Notes under the pieces: generated by a model
Seen by the model: only the letters and a program-made list of their open reading frames with translations
Told to the model about the DNA's origin: nothing
The model's database searches: none
Program-made: the position numbers and the translations under genes
In this document: positions 25,827 to 33,153 of the stretch, piece by piece
How the letters are laid out: each line of letters starts with the position of its first letter
How positions within the stretch are numbered: position 1 is the stretch's first letter
Source: Arthrobacter sp. B6
Lineage (GTDB): Bacteria; Actinomycetota; Actinomycetes; Actinomycetales; Micrococcaceae
Assembly: GCF_001663775.1 (NCBI RefSeq)
Contig: NZ_KV467169.1
Coordinates: forward strand, 1,172,141 to 1,236,140
DNA: 64,000 nt
Direction: 5' to 3'

Positions 25827-26606
25827 CTAACCAGTAAACCTTGGCTCACGCTTCTCCTGGAAAGCCCTGAATCCTTCGGCATAATCATCGGTTTTACACA
25901 GTCGTGCCTGCTCCGAATTTTCTTCTTCCATGGCCTCCCACAGGCCCAGCCGCTGGTCCCGGATGTGCGCCACCAGGTCCTTGCTCGCGTTGAAGGCTCC
26001 GGTTGCCCCGGTGGCCACCTTCGACACAATAGCCCGGGTGTTGTCCAAAAGTTCATCCGCCGGCATGGCCCGGCTGAACATCCCCTGCGCCACGGCGTCC
26101 GCGCCGCTCATCAGTTCCGCCGTGTAGATCAGGTCCAGCGTCCGGTGCATACCCAGGCGCTCGGTGAAGTACCAGTGCCCGCCGGAATCCAGCGTGGCCC
26201 CCAGCTTGGCGAACGGCGAGCCGAACTTGGCGTTCTCCGCAACGTACACCACGTCCGTGGCCAGCAGCAGGCCCAGCCCAACGCCCAGGCACGCGCCGTG
26301 GGCGGCCGCGAAGGTCGGCGCCGGGAACTCACTCATCTTTTTCAGCAGCGGCTGCACCAGCCCGCCCAGGTACGCGGCAGCGTCGTCGCTCTCCGGCGAA
26401 ACCCCTGAGATGTCCCGGCCGGCACAGAAGGCCCGGCCCTCTCCCCTGAGGAGCAGCGCCCGCACCTCACCGCGTGAGGCGGCGGCAGCGGCGTCGTCGT
26501 ACGCCTGTGCCAGCTCTTTCAGCGCCTGCTCGTCCAGCGAGTTCAGCTTGTGCGGTGCGTCCAGCACTACCTCGGCCACGCCGTTGCTGATGGAGAGGGA
26601 AATCAT
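25827..26606 (-). CDS. paaG: Enoyl-CoA hydratase/isomerase, PaaG-like
   Basis: 259-residue crotonase-fold protein. The oxyanion-hole segments are RAFCAGRDISG (near 60) and GACLGVGLGLLLATDVV (near 105). At the catalytic site it reads FGSPFAKLGATLDSGG: the first hydratase Glu is absent and the Asp of LDSGG is kept, the pattern of PaaG, the isomerase that turns ring-1,2-epoxyphenylacetyl-CoA into oxepin-CoA. It lies 101 bp downstream of paaE in the same direction, consistent with that step. It starts at ATG 26606 behind CCAAGGAGCCCC. Confidence 0.8.
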   Translation of the reverse strand: MISLSISNGVAEVVLDAPHKLNSLDEQALKELAQAYDDAAAAASRGEVRALLLRGEGRAFCAGRDISGVSPESDDAAAYLGGLVQPLLKKMSEFPAPTFAAAHGACLGVGLGLLLATDVVYVAENAKFGSPFAKLGATLDSGGHWYFTERLGMHRTLDLIYTAELMSGADAVAQGMFSRAMPADELLDNTRAIVSKVATGATGAFNASKDLVAHIRDQRLGLWEAMEEENSEQARLCKTDDYAEGFRAFQEKREPRFTG

Positions 26607-26707
26607 GGGGCTCCTTGGTTCGTCCGTGTCCCCACCCGCACCCTAACCTCGCAAGCTCGGCCAGGGAACCCTGCGGGCGTGTACCCGGACTCAATTGTTA
26701 GTAGAAA

Positions 26708-27949
26708 CTAGACGTCGAAGTCGACGCTGACTTCCTTGCTGGTGGGGTGGCTCTGGCAGGTCAGTACGTACCCCTTGTCCAGTTCATCCTGCTCCAGCGC
26801 GTAGTTCTCGTCCATGGCCACGCTGCCGGTGACCACCTTGGCGCGGCACGTGCCGCACACTCCCCCGGCGCACGCGAACGGCACATCCGGACGGACCCGC
26901 AGCGCGGCGTTCAGGATGGACTCGCGGGCGTGCGTGGGGCTGGCCACCTCGCCCTGCAGGCCGTCCAGCTTGAACGTGATCTTGTACGTCTCCTTGGACT
27001 CGTCCACCACCACGGGACGGCCGGCGTGGCCTTCCGGGCGGTCCGGCTTGCCCGACGTGAACAGCTCGAACCGGATATGCTCCGGCTTCACGCCGCGCTC
27101 GGCCAGGGTGTCCCGGCACAGCTGCACCAGCTCGAACGGCCCGCACAGGAACCACTCGTCCACATCGTCCGCGTGGATGGCCGTGCCCAGCAGCTGCTGG
27201 AGCTTCTCGGCGTCGATCCGGCCGCTGAGCAGCGGCGCGATGCGCTGCTCGCGGGACAGCACGTGGTGGATGGCCAGCCGCTGCGGGTACTTGTCCTTCA
27301 GGTCCGCGAGCTCCTCCAGGAACATCACGTCCATGGCGGCCTTGTTGGCGTAGATCAGGTCAAAGCGGGTCTCCGGGTGGGCGGCCAGCAGCGTGCGGGC
27401 AATGGCGATCACCGGGGTGATGCCGGACCCCGCCGCGATGGCCACGAAGGTGCCTCCCCCAATCGAGGCAGCTTCCCCCGCCAGGTCCTCCGGGTGGTTC
27501 ATGGAGTTCATGACATTCTGGTCCACGGCTTTGCCGTCCCGGCCGTGCTTGGACACAAACGCGCCCATGGGGCTCATGACGTCCAGGGTGTCCCCGACCT
27601 TCAGCTCCGCGTTGGCCCACGTGGAGAACAGCCCGCCCAGGTCCTTCTTCACGGCGACGCGGATCTCGCTGCTGCCGTCCGGGAAGCTGCGCGGCTCGGC
27701 GCAGATGGAGTAGCTTCGGCGCACCTCGTGCGGCTCGCCGTTCTCGTCCTGGAGCGTGGTGCGCAGGGCCACGTACTGGCCGGGCAGGTAGTCGAACTGG
27801 CCGGCGAGCTCCTTCGGAACTCCGAAGGTGACCTCGATGGCGTCCTCGGTGAGCCGGCGCACCTCCGCCACGGCGAGGGTGTGGAAGGACGGACGACGGC
27901 GGCCGGTGGCCTGCGCCGATTCGGCGGCGGTCTGGCGGACAACAGGCAT
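26708..27949 (-). CDS. paaE: Phenylacetyl-CoA epoxidase reductase subunit PaaE
   Basis: 413 residues. Passes electrons from NADPH to the PaaA diiron site. Residues about 20-150 form an FAD domain (RRSYSICAEP) and 165-300 the NAD(P) domain (AIAAGSGITPVIAI, FLCGPFELVQ). A C-terminal plant-type [2Fe-2S] ferredoxin domain has CAGGVCGTC plus a last cysteine in VLTCQSHP. Starts 10 bp after paaD. Reverse domain order to some oxygenase reductases but normal for PaaE. Confidence 0.95.
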   Translation of the reverse strand: MPVVRQTAAESAQATGRRRPSFHTLAVAEVRRLTEDAIEVTFGVPKELAGQFDYLPGQYVALRTTLQDENGEPHEVRRSYSICAEPRSFPDGSSEIRVAVKKDLGGLFSTWANAELKVGDTLDVMSPMGAFVSKHGRDGKAVDQNVMNSMNHPEDLAGEAASIGGGTFVAIAAGSGITPVIAIARTLLAAHPETRFDLIYANKAAMDVMFLEELADLKDKYPQRLAIHHVLSREQRIAPLLSGRIDAEKLQQLLGTAIHADDVDEWFLCGPFELVQLCRDTLAERGVKPEHIRFELFTSGKPDRPEGHAGRPVVVDESKETYKITFKLDGLQGEVASPTHARESILNAALRVRPDVPFACAGGVCGTCRAKVVTGSVAMDENYALEQDELDKGYVLTCQSHPTSKEVSVDFDV

Positions 27950-27959
27950 GGGGGCTTCC

Positions 27960-28511
27960 TTACAGGACTTTGAAGTAGTCGAACGGTTCCTTGCAGTCCT
28001 GGCAGACGTACAGCGCCTTGCAGGACGTGGACCCGAAGCGGGTGAGTTCCTTGGTGTTCAGGGACGAGCATTGCGGGCACTTCACGGCCATGGTGAGGCG
28101 GATTGGGCCTGCGTGCCGGGCAGCGGCTGCCATCCCGGTGGGCGGGGCGATGCCGTACTCCTGCAGCTTCGCCTTGCCGGCGTCCGTCATCCAGTCCGTG
28201 GTCCACGCCGGGGCGAGCACCATGTCCACGTGGACGCTGGGGTAGCCTGCCTTTTGAAAGGCTGCCTCAAGGTCATCCCGGATGGCATCCATCGCGGGGC
28301 AGCCCGAGTACGTGGGCGTGATGGTGACCTGGACCGCGGGAACCAGCCCGCCGTCGTCGACCATTCTCACGTCCCGAAGGATGCCCAGGTCCTCGATGGT
28401 GAGCACCGGGATCTCGGGGTCGCACACGGTGGCGGCGATGTCCCAGGCCTTTTGCTCGGCGCTCCTGGGCCTGGACTTGGAGCCTGCGACGTACATTTCC
28501 ACGACGGTCAC
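27960..28511 (-). CDS. paaD: Phenylacetyl-CoA epoxidase maturation protein PaaD
   Basis: 183 residues. N-terminal MIP18/SufT-like (DUF59) domain (AATVCDPEIPVLTIEDLGIL, VTITPTYSGCPAMDAI) and a C-terminal zinc ribbon (CPQC near residue 147, then SCKALYVCQDCKEPF). The protein is thought to help Fe-S or metal-centre assembly of the epoxidase. It overlaps the end of paaC by four bases. Confidence 0.93.
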   Translation of the reverse strand: MTVVEMYVAGSKSRPRSAEQKAWDIAATVCDPEIPVLTIEDLGILRDVRMVDDGGLVPAVQVTITPTYSGCPAMDAIRDDLEAAFQKAGYPSVHVDMVLAPAWTTDWMTDAGKAKLQEYGIAPPTGMAAAARHAGPIRLTMAVKCPQCSSLNTKELTRFGSTSCKALYVCQDCKEPFDYFKVL

Positions 28512-29482
28512 CAGCTTGCCCCGGGGTACTCGCGGGCCAGGACCTGCATCTCGGCGAGGATGTAGCCCAGGTGCTCGGAGTGCTTGCCGCTCCGGCCGCC
28601 GCCGGGTGCCGACGGAACGTCCGGCACCTCCAGCCCGGCCTCTTTGAGGACTTCCCCGATAAGCCGGTCAAAGTCTTCCCGGATTGAGGAAGGCACGACG
28701 GCGGCACCGGCCTCCGCGAGGCGGGTCACCAGGGCGTCGTCCTCGAAGAGCTCGCCGACGTAGGGCCAGACCAGCTTGAGGCCGTGGATGATCCGCTTGC
28801 GGGATTCGTCCGTGCCGCCGGCCAGGCGTAGGATCCACTGGGCGCTGTGGTCCCGGTGGTAGTCCACTTCCTTTACGGCCTTGGCGGCGATGGCGGCCAG
28901 GGTTTCGTCGCTGGATTCCGTGAGCCGGCGGTAGAGCTCGAACTGGTAGTAGCTCACCACGAACTGCCGGGCGATGGTCACCGCGAAGTCGCCGTTGGGC
29001 TGCTCGAAGAGGTGGGCGGAGCGGAACTCGTGCTCGCGGCGGAAGTAGGCGAGGTCGTCCTCGGACTTGGCTGTTCCGTCCTCGTTCGCGAGGGCGCCGC
29101 CGGCGTAGGTCAGGAAGCTCCGGGCGTGGCCCAGCTGGTCCAGGGCGATGTTGCCCAAGGCCACGTCCTCCTCCAGCTCGGGGGCGCGGGAGATCCAGTG
29201 GCCAAGGCGCTGCGCCAGGATCAGGGCGTCGTCGCCCAGTCTTAGGGCGTATTCCGCGACGTCCCCGCTGGGCTTGACCAGGCCGGTGCGGACCTCAAGG
29301 GCGATGTCCTCCGGGCGGAGGGCGTTGCCCGGGGTGATGCGGGTGGCGCTGGCGTTGCTGTCGCCGCTTCCCGTGGGGGCTGCATTGGGGACGCCGGTGG
29401 AGATGTCGCCGTGGCCGGTTGCTGCTTCTGCGCTGGTTTCCGTTGCTTTGGTTTCCGTTGCTTTGGTCTCGGGGCTGCTCAC
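28508..29482 (-). CDS. paaC: Phenylacetyl-CoA epoxidase structural subunit PaaC
   Basis: 324 residues from GTG 29482, which overlaps the paaB stop (GTGA). The ferritin-like core starts near residue 77 (VAEYALRLGDDALILAQRLG, EEDVALGNIALDQLGHARSF) and gives the non-catalytic partner that binds PaaA. The first 75 residues are a low-complexity Ala/Thr/Glu/Gly tail not present in the shorter (about 250-residue) enterobacterial PaaC; it contains two identical 15-bp units (29435-29464). The core alone matches the family well. Confidence 0.93.
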   Translation of the reverse strand: MSSPETKATETKATETSAEAATGHGDISTGVPNAAPTGSGDSNASATRITPGNALRPEDIALEVRTGLVKPSGDVAEYALRLGDDALILAQRLGHWISRAPELEEDVALGNIALDQLGHARSFLTYAGGALANEDGTAKSEDDLAYFRREHEFRSAHLFEQPNGDFAVTIARQFVVSYYQFELYRRLTESSDETLAAIAAKAVKEVDYHRDHSAQWILRLAGGTDESRKRIIHGLKLVWPYVGELFEDDALVTRLAEAGAAVVPSSIREDFDRLIGEVLKEAGLEVPDVPSAPGGGRSGKHSEHLGYILAEMQVLAREYPGASW

Positions 29483-29919
29483 AGGTGCTTCACCCCTTCG
29501 CTCTTGGTGTAATACGTGGCGTGCCGGTAGTCCTTGCCCTGCGGGGACTCGAAGAACGACCCCTTGGAGTCCGGATCGCTGGCGGCAATGGCGTCGGCCG
29601 GGACCACCCAGATGGACACGCCCTCGTTCCGGCGGGTGTAAAGGTCGCGGGCATTGCGCAGGGCCATGGCGGCGTCCGGCGCGTGCAGGGACCCGGCGTG
29701 GACATGGCTCAGGCCGCGGCTGGACCGGACAAAGACCTCCCACAGGCCCCAGGCGTTGCCGGGCGTGTTTGAGCTTGTGGAAACCCGGGTCTCGCCAGGC
29801 CCGACCACCGGGCTGGACTTGATGTCTGCGGGCTCGACGACGGGGCTCGCCTTGGGCGCCTCGCGGTTGATTTCGGTGGCCGAGCTGGCCGGGACTTCCG
29901 GGTTGCCGTGGGGGCTCAT
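29479..29919 (-). CDS. paaB: Phenylacetyl-CoA epoxidase subunit PaaB
   Basis: 146 residues. The conserved small subunit begins near residue 57 (WGLWEVFVRSSRGLSHVHAG, ALRNARDLYTRRNEGVSIWV, DYRHATYYTKSEG). The first 55 residues are an extra Pro/Ser/Val-rich tail; enterobacterial PaaB has about 95 residues. PaaB bridges PaaAC units. It overlaps paaA and paaC by four bases each. Confidence 0.94.
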   Translation of the reverse strand: MSPHGNPEVPASSATEINREAPKASPVVEPADIKSSPVVGPGETRVSTSSNTPGNAWGLWEVFVRSSRGLSHVHAGSLHAPDAAMALRNARDLYTRRNEGVSIWVVPADAIAASDPDSKGSFFESPQGKDYRHATYYTKSEGVKHL

Positions 29920-30953
29920 GCTGCGTATTCCTTCGTCGTCATTGACTGTTTTGCCTGCCGTTTTGCTGCATAGGCGGCCGCTGCCTCGCGGACCCAGGCG
30001 CCGTCGTCGTGCGCTTCCCTCCGGCGCTCAAGCCGCTGGGCGTTGCAGGGACCGCGGCCGGCGAGGACTTCCTTGAACTCGTTCCAGTCCAGCGGGCCGT
30101 GCTCCCACTTCCTGGTCTCCTCGTTGAAGCGGATCTCACTGTCCGGGAGGGTGAGGCCCAGCACGCGGACCTGTTCCACCATCATTCCCACGAAGCGGCT
30201 GCGGAGTTCATCGTTGCTGAAGCGCTTGATGTTCCAGGCCATGGACTGGCGGGAGTTGGGCGAATCGTCGTCCGGCGGACCGAACATCATCAGCGCCGGG
30301 GCGTACCAGCGGTTCACGGCGTCCTGCGCCATCTGCTTCTGCTCCGGAGTGCCGTGGGAGAGTTCCAGCAGGATCTCGAAGCCCTGGCGCTGGTGGAAGG
30401 ACTCCTCCTTGCAGATGCGGACCATGGCGCGGCCGTAGGGTCCGTAGGAGGCGCGGCACAGCGGCACCTGGTTGCAGATGGCGGCGCCGTCCACCAGCCA
30501 GCCGATGGCACCCATGTCCGCCCAGGTCAGGGCAGGGTAGTTGAAGATCGAGGAGTAGCGGGCCTTGCCGGCGATGAGGTCGGCCGTCATCTTGTCCCTG
30601 TTTTGGCCAAGCGTCTCCGCCGCCGAGTAGAGGTAGAGCCCGTGGCCGGCCTCGTCCTGGACCTTGGCCATCAGGATGGCCTTGCGCTTCAGGCTGGGGG
30701 CGCGGGAAATCCAGTTGGCTTCCGGCTGCATGCCGATGATCTCGGAGTGCGCGTGCTGGGAGATCTGGCGCAGGAGGGTCTTGCGGTAAGCGTCCGGCAT
30801 CCAGTCCCTCGGCTCGATCCGCGAATCCTCGGCCATGACGCGGTCAAAGTTGGCCTGGCCGTCCGCCTCGCGCTGGGCTGCTTCCTGGCTCTGTTCCTGG
30901 CTCTCCCCGCGGGATAGCTCAGCGGGCACTGACTGCAGATTCTGCGCTGCCAT
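29916..30953 (-). CDS. paaA: Phenylacetyl-CoA epoxidase catalytic subunit PaaA
   Basis: 345 residues. Diiron oxygenase subunit that epoxidises the ring of phenylacetyl-CoA. Ferritin-like ligands are visible in SEIIGMQPEANWIS, KVQDEAGHGLYLYSAAE (EXXH) and CKEESFHQRQGFEI (EXXH). First gene of the operon, starting at ATG 30953; a TetR-type operator candidate lies about 45 bp upstream. Phenylacetate-CoA ligase and the later beta-oxidation genes are not in the window. Confidence 0.96.
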   Translation of the reverse strand: MAAQNLQSVPAELSRGESQEQSQEAAQREADGQANFDRVMAEDSRIEPRDWMPDAYRKTLLRQISQHAHSEIIGMQPEANWISRAPSLKRKAILMAKVQDEAGHGLYLYSAAETLGQNRDKMTADLIAGKARYSSIFNYPALTWADMGAIGWLVDGAAICNQVPLCRASYGPYGRAMVRICKEESFHQRQGFEILLELSHGTPEQKQMAQDAVNRWYAPALMMFGPPDDDSPNSRQSMAWNIKRFSNDELRSRFVGMMVEQVRVLGLTLPDSEIRFNEETRKWEHGPLDWNEFKEVLAGRGPCNAQRLERRREAHDDGAWVREAAAAYAAKRQAKQSMTTKEYAA

Positions 30954-30992
30954 GGTTGCTCCTATGCAAAGGCCTTCATTGGGGGCTAATTA

Positions 30993-31012
30993 TTTACCGA
31001 CCGTTCGTTCAG
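30993..31012. promoter_or_regulatory. Candidate PaaR (TetR-type) operator upstream of paaA
   Basis: TTTACCGACCGTTCGTTCAG fits the known corynebacterial PaaR pattern ACCGNNCGNNCGGT with one mismatch in the last half-site. It sits 40-60 bp before the paaA start, where repressor binding would block transcription until phenylacetyl-CoA accumulates. The paaR gene itself is not in the window. Confidence 0.55.
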
Positions 31013-31050
31013 GATATGCGGAAGGCTCGGAGGGCGTCAAGCAGCCACCA

Positions 31051-31141
31051 GGACGCTCTCTCACCTCCTGCGGCTTTTCCCCGGACGCTCTCTCACGTCC
31101 TGCAGCTTTTCCCCGGACGCTCTCTCACTGCCTGCGGCTGG
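31051..31141 (+). repeat. 32-bp-period repeat array, three direct copies
   Basis: Units begin at 31051, 31083 and 31115, each GGACGCTCTCTCAC plus variable bases, then CCTGC and a T-rich spacer. The core is the same as in the arrays at 54.36, 59.82 and 63.94 kb. Here all copies point the same way. Confidence 0.85.
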
Positions 31142-31308
31142 CGCAAGGAGACAAGACCGAGTGGTGGCCCACCCGATCCTGAGTACAAGCAGGAGACACC
31201 GAAAACGGCCAACCGGCAATTAACGGGTATCAGGTACTCGCGACGCGCGCTCCCCCATCCTGTGGACTGGTGGTTCAACTGAACACCGCCTATCGCAAAG
31301 GTCTCAAA

Positions 31309-31389
31309 ATGCGTGAAGAAGCGATATTCCAGTGCGCCCTGCCTGAGTTGGCTGGCCGGATGCACCCCAACCCCGACACGGTGCCGTGA
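31309..31389 (+). CDS. 26-residue leader ORF coupled to the GT2 gene
   Basis: ATG 31309 follows an AAAGG site at a normal distance; the product begins MREEAIFQCALPELAGRMHP. Its TGA overlaps the GTG start of the glycosyltransferase gene (GTGA at 31386-31389). Such an arrangement usually means translational coupling or a regulatory leader. No recognised family. Confidence 0.4.
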   Translation: MREEAIFQCALPELAGRMHPNPDTVP

Positions 31390-32822
31390 TCGCTGTGCCG
31401 GACATGATTGATTCCGCGCTGATGACGCTGGGTCCGTTCCTGTTCATGGCGGTCTCCGTTATCGGCGTCCGCATGGCCGGATACTGGTTGAGCTTCATCT
31501 TCTTCTCGGGACGCTTCCGGCGGCGGGAGGCTGTGACCACCACCGAACTGCGCGGGCTGGATGTACCGTTCGTCAAGATCCAGATCACCACGCGCGGCTC
31601 AGACGGCAGTACCGGCGTCATCCTGCGCGGGATTCGCAACGTCGTCGAGCTTGGCCGTGAGGACCCGGCGTTCTACAGCTGCTTCCTCTCGGTGGAAGTT
31701 GTGACTGAATCCGCCGATCAGGCGGAGACTGTGCGGAGCGTCTTCCAGGACGCACCGATCGCCGTCCACACCCTGGTGATCCCTGTCAACTACGAAACCC
31801 CTGCCGGAACCGGCCTCAAGGCCCGGGGCCTGCACTATGCCGTGGAAAACCGGCGGGGTCTGTGGAACAGGAAACCGGGCCGCACCTTTATCGTCCACTA
31901 CGACGAGGAGAGCGTCATGGTCCCGGACGAGCTCCGTAAGCTGGTGAAGGTCCTCTCCACCACGAAGAAGAAGGTCCTCGAAGGCCCTATCTACTACCCC
32001 CTGGAATACCTGCGCGCGTCCGTGCTCTGCCGGTCGATGGAAGCAAACCGCCCCATGGGCTGCTATGAGTGCCGCCACGTGATGGAATCAGGCGTTCCGC
32101 TCCACCTCCACGGCTCCAACTTGGTGGTGGATGAAGCGCTGGAGAACGAACTGGGCTGGGACATCGGCTCCCTGGACGGCCGGCCGTTCATTGCCGAGGA
32201 CTATGTGTTCGGAATGAACGCTTTCACCAAGTATGGCCGCGGCATTTTCGACTGGCACGGCTGCCTCATGCTGGAACAGCCTCCCTTTTCGGTGCACAGC
32301 GCCTTCAAACAGCGGTACCGCTGGATCTTCGGCGTTCTGCAGGGGATCACCGCCGCGGCGCGGAGCCCGCGCTTCCGTGCCCTTCCGCTTTGGACCAGGA
32401 CAGGACTGTTGTGGGGTACACGGTTCCGCATCGCCACCTTCGCCCTCGGCGCCGTCGTCGGGACACTCTCACTGCTGGTGGTCCCGATCTTTGTGGGCCG
32501 TGCCCTGGCGGCGCTGATCCTCGATGAACCTCCGCTGATCCCCGGAGCAGCCAGCCTCTGGCTGGCCGTGATCGGCTCGATGTGGCTGGGTTCGGTGTTC
32601 GTTGGTGCCTGGCACAATGTGGCCGACGCCGGGCTGGACAGATGGTCCCGCACATCGGAAATCGCCCGCGCGGTAGCCGTAGCCCCTATTTCAGGAATCT
32701 GCGAAAGTTCCGCGGCACTCGTGGCCGTTGCCGGCTGGATGTCCGGAAAACGTGGCGTGGAGTGGATCCCGACCCCCAAGACTAAGCAGGCAGATCTCGC
32801 GAGCATCAGGAACGGTGATTGA
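31386..32822 (+). CDS. Membrane glycosyltransferase family 2 with QxxRW motif
   Basis: 478 residues. One N-terminal TM segment, a cytoplasmic GT2 domain and two to four C-terminal TM segments (TFALGAVVGTLSLLVVPIFV and after). Catalytic features: FIVHYDEESVMVP (DXD-like) near 177, PFIAEDYVFG near 266 (ED) and FKQRYRW near 313 (QxxRW). These are hallmarks of processive beta-glycan synthases and of the egghead/BRE-3-like group. With the GH26 enzyme two genes down it may make a cell-surface beta-mannan or mixed beta-glycan; the product is not predictable. Starts at GTG 31386. Confidence 0.82.
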   Translation: MIAVPDMIDSALMTLGPFLFMAVSVIGVRMAGYWLSFIFFSGRFRRREAVTTTELRGLDVPFVKIQITTRGSDGSTGVILRGIRNVVELGREDPAFYSCFLSVEVVTESADQAETVRSVFQDAPIAVHTLVIPVNYETPAGTGLKARGLHYAVENRRGLWNRKPGRTFIVHYDEESVMVPDELRKLVKVLSTTKKKVLEGPIYYPLEYLRASVLCRSMEANRPMGCYECRHVMESGVPLHLHGSNLVVDEALENELGWDIGSLDGRPFIAEDYVFGMNAFTKYGRGIFDWHGCLMLEQPPFSVHSAFKQRYRWIFGVLQGITAAARSPRFRALPLWTRTGLLWGTRFRIATFALGAVVGTLSLLVVPIFVGRALAALILDEPPLIPGAASLWLAVIGSMWLGSVFVGAWHNVADAGLDRWSRTSEIARAVAVAPISGICESSAALVAVAGWMSGKRGVEWIPTPKTKQADLASIRNGD

Positions 32823-32913
32823 CATGGAACCAAGCACAACAGTCTCCGTCGGAGAGGTCTGACCGGCACAAACGGCTCCAACCGCGGCAGGGGTCGCCAG
32901 CGAGGAACTTCCC

Positions 32914-33153
32914 ATGCCGACGGCGGGAGGCAGGGCCAGCCTCCGGACCCGCCTGCTGTGCATAGCCCTGCTGTTCACCGCAGCGGTCATGGCCTCCGTC
33001 TTCATCGCTGTACCCCTGGCGGCGGCCCTGCACGTAGTGCTATATCAGCTCCTGCTGGACGTCATCTTCGCGACCGCAATCACCGCCGAATTGGCGCTGA
33101 TCGTGGTGTTCATCATCCTGAAGACCGAGAAAAGGGTACTCGGAGCCCCATGA
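32914..33153 (+). CDS. 79-residue membrane protein between GT2 and GH26 genes
   Basis: Two hydrophobic helices (LLCIALLFTAAVMASVFIAV and LLLDVIFATAITAELALIVV) with a short linker. ATG 32914; its stop overlaps the GH26 start (ATGA at 33150-33153). No family recognised. Position suggests a small partner of the synthase, as small membrane subunits are in other synthase-dependent polysaccharide systems. Confidence 0.65.
   Translation: MPTAGGRASLRTRLLCIALLFTAAVMASVFIAVPLAAALHVVLYQLLLDVIFATAITAELALIVVFIILKTEKRVLGAP

Larger units (their letters stand above)
30954..31308. other. Divergent regulatory region between paaA and the GT2 unit
   Basis: No protein gene. It holds a PaaR-like operator near 30993-31012 and a three-copy 32-bp repeat array at 31051-31141, then about 165 bp without recognisable features before the 26-residue leader ORF at 31309. 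Confidence 0.6.

Noticed and set aside
26747..27973. 408-codon plus-strand frame opposite paaE
   Set aside because: Shadow of paaE; composition is His/Gly/Arg-rich without motifs. The same applies to 30009-30917, 39967-41196 (-), 44703-45995 (-), 51545-52582 and 56028-57647 (-).
28508..29743. Longer PaaC start at 29743
   Set aside because: The extra 87 residues lie over paaB in another frame and are Arg/Pro-rich; GTG 29482 in a GTGA overlap is the natural start.
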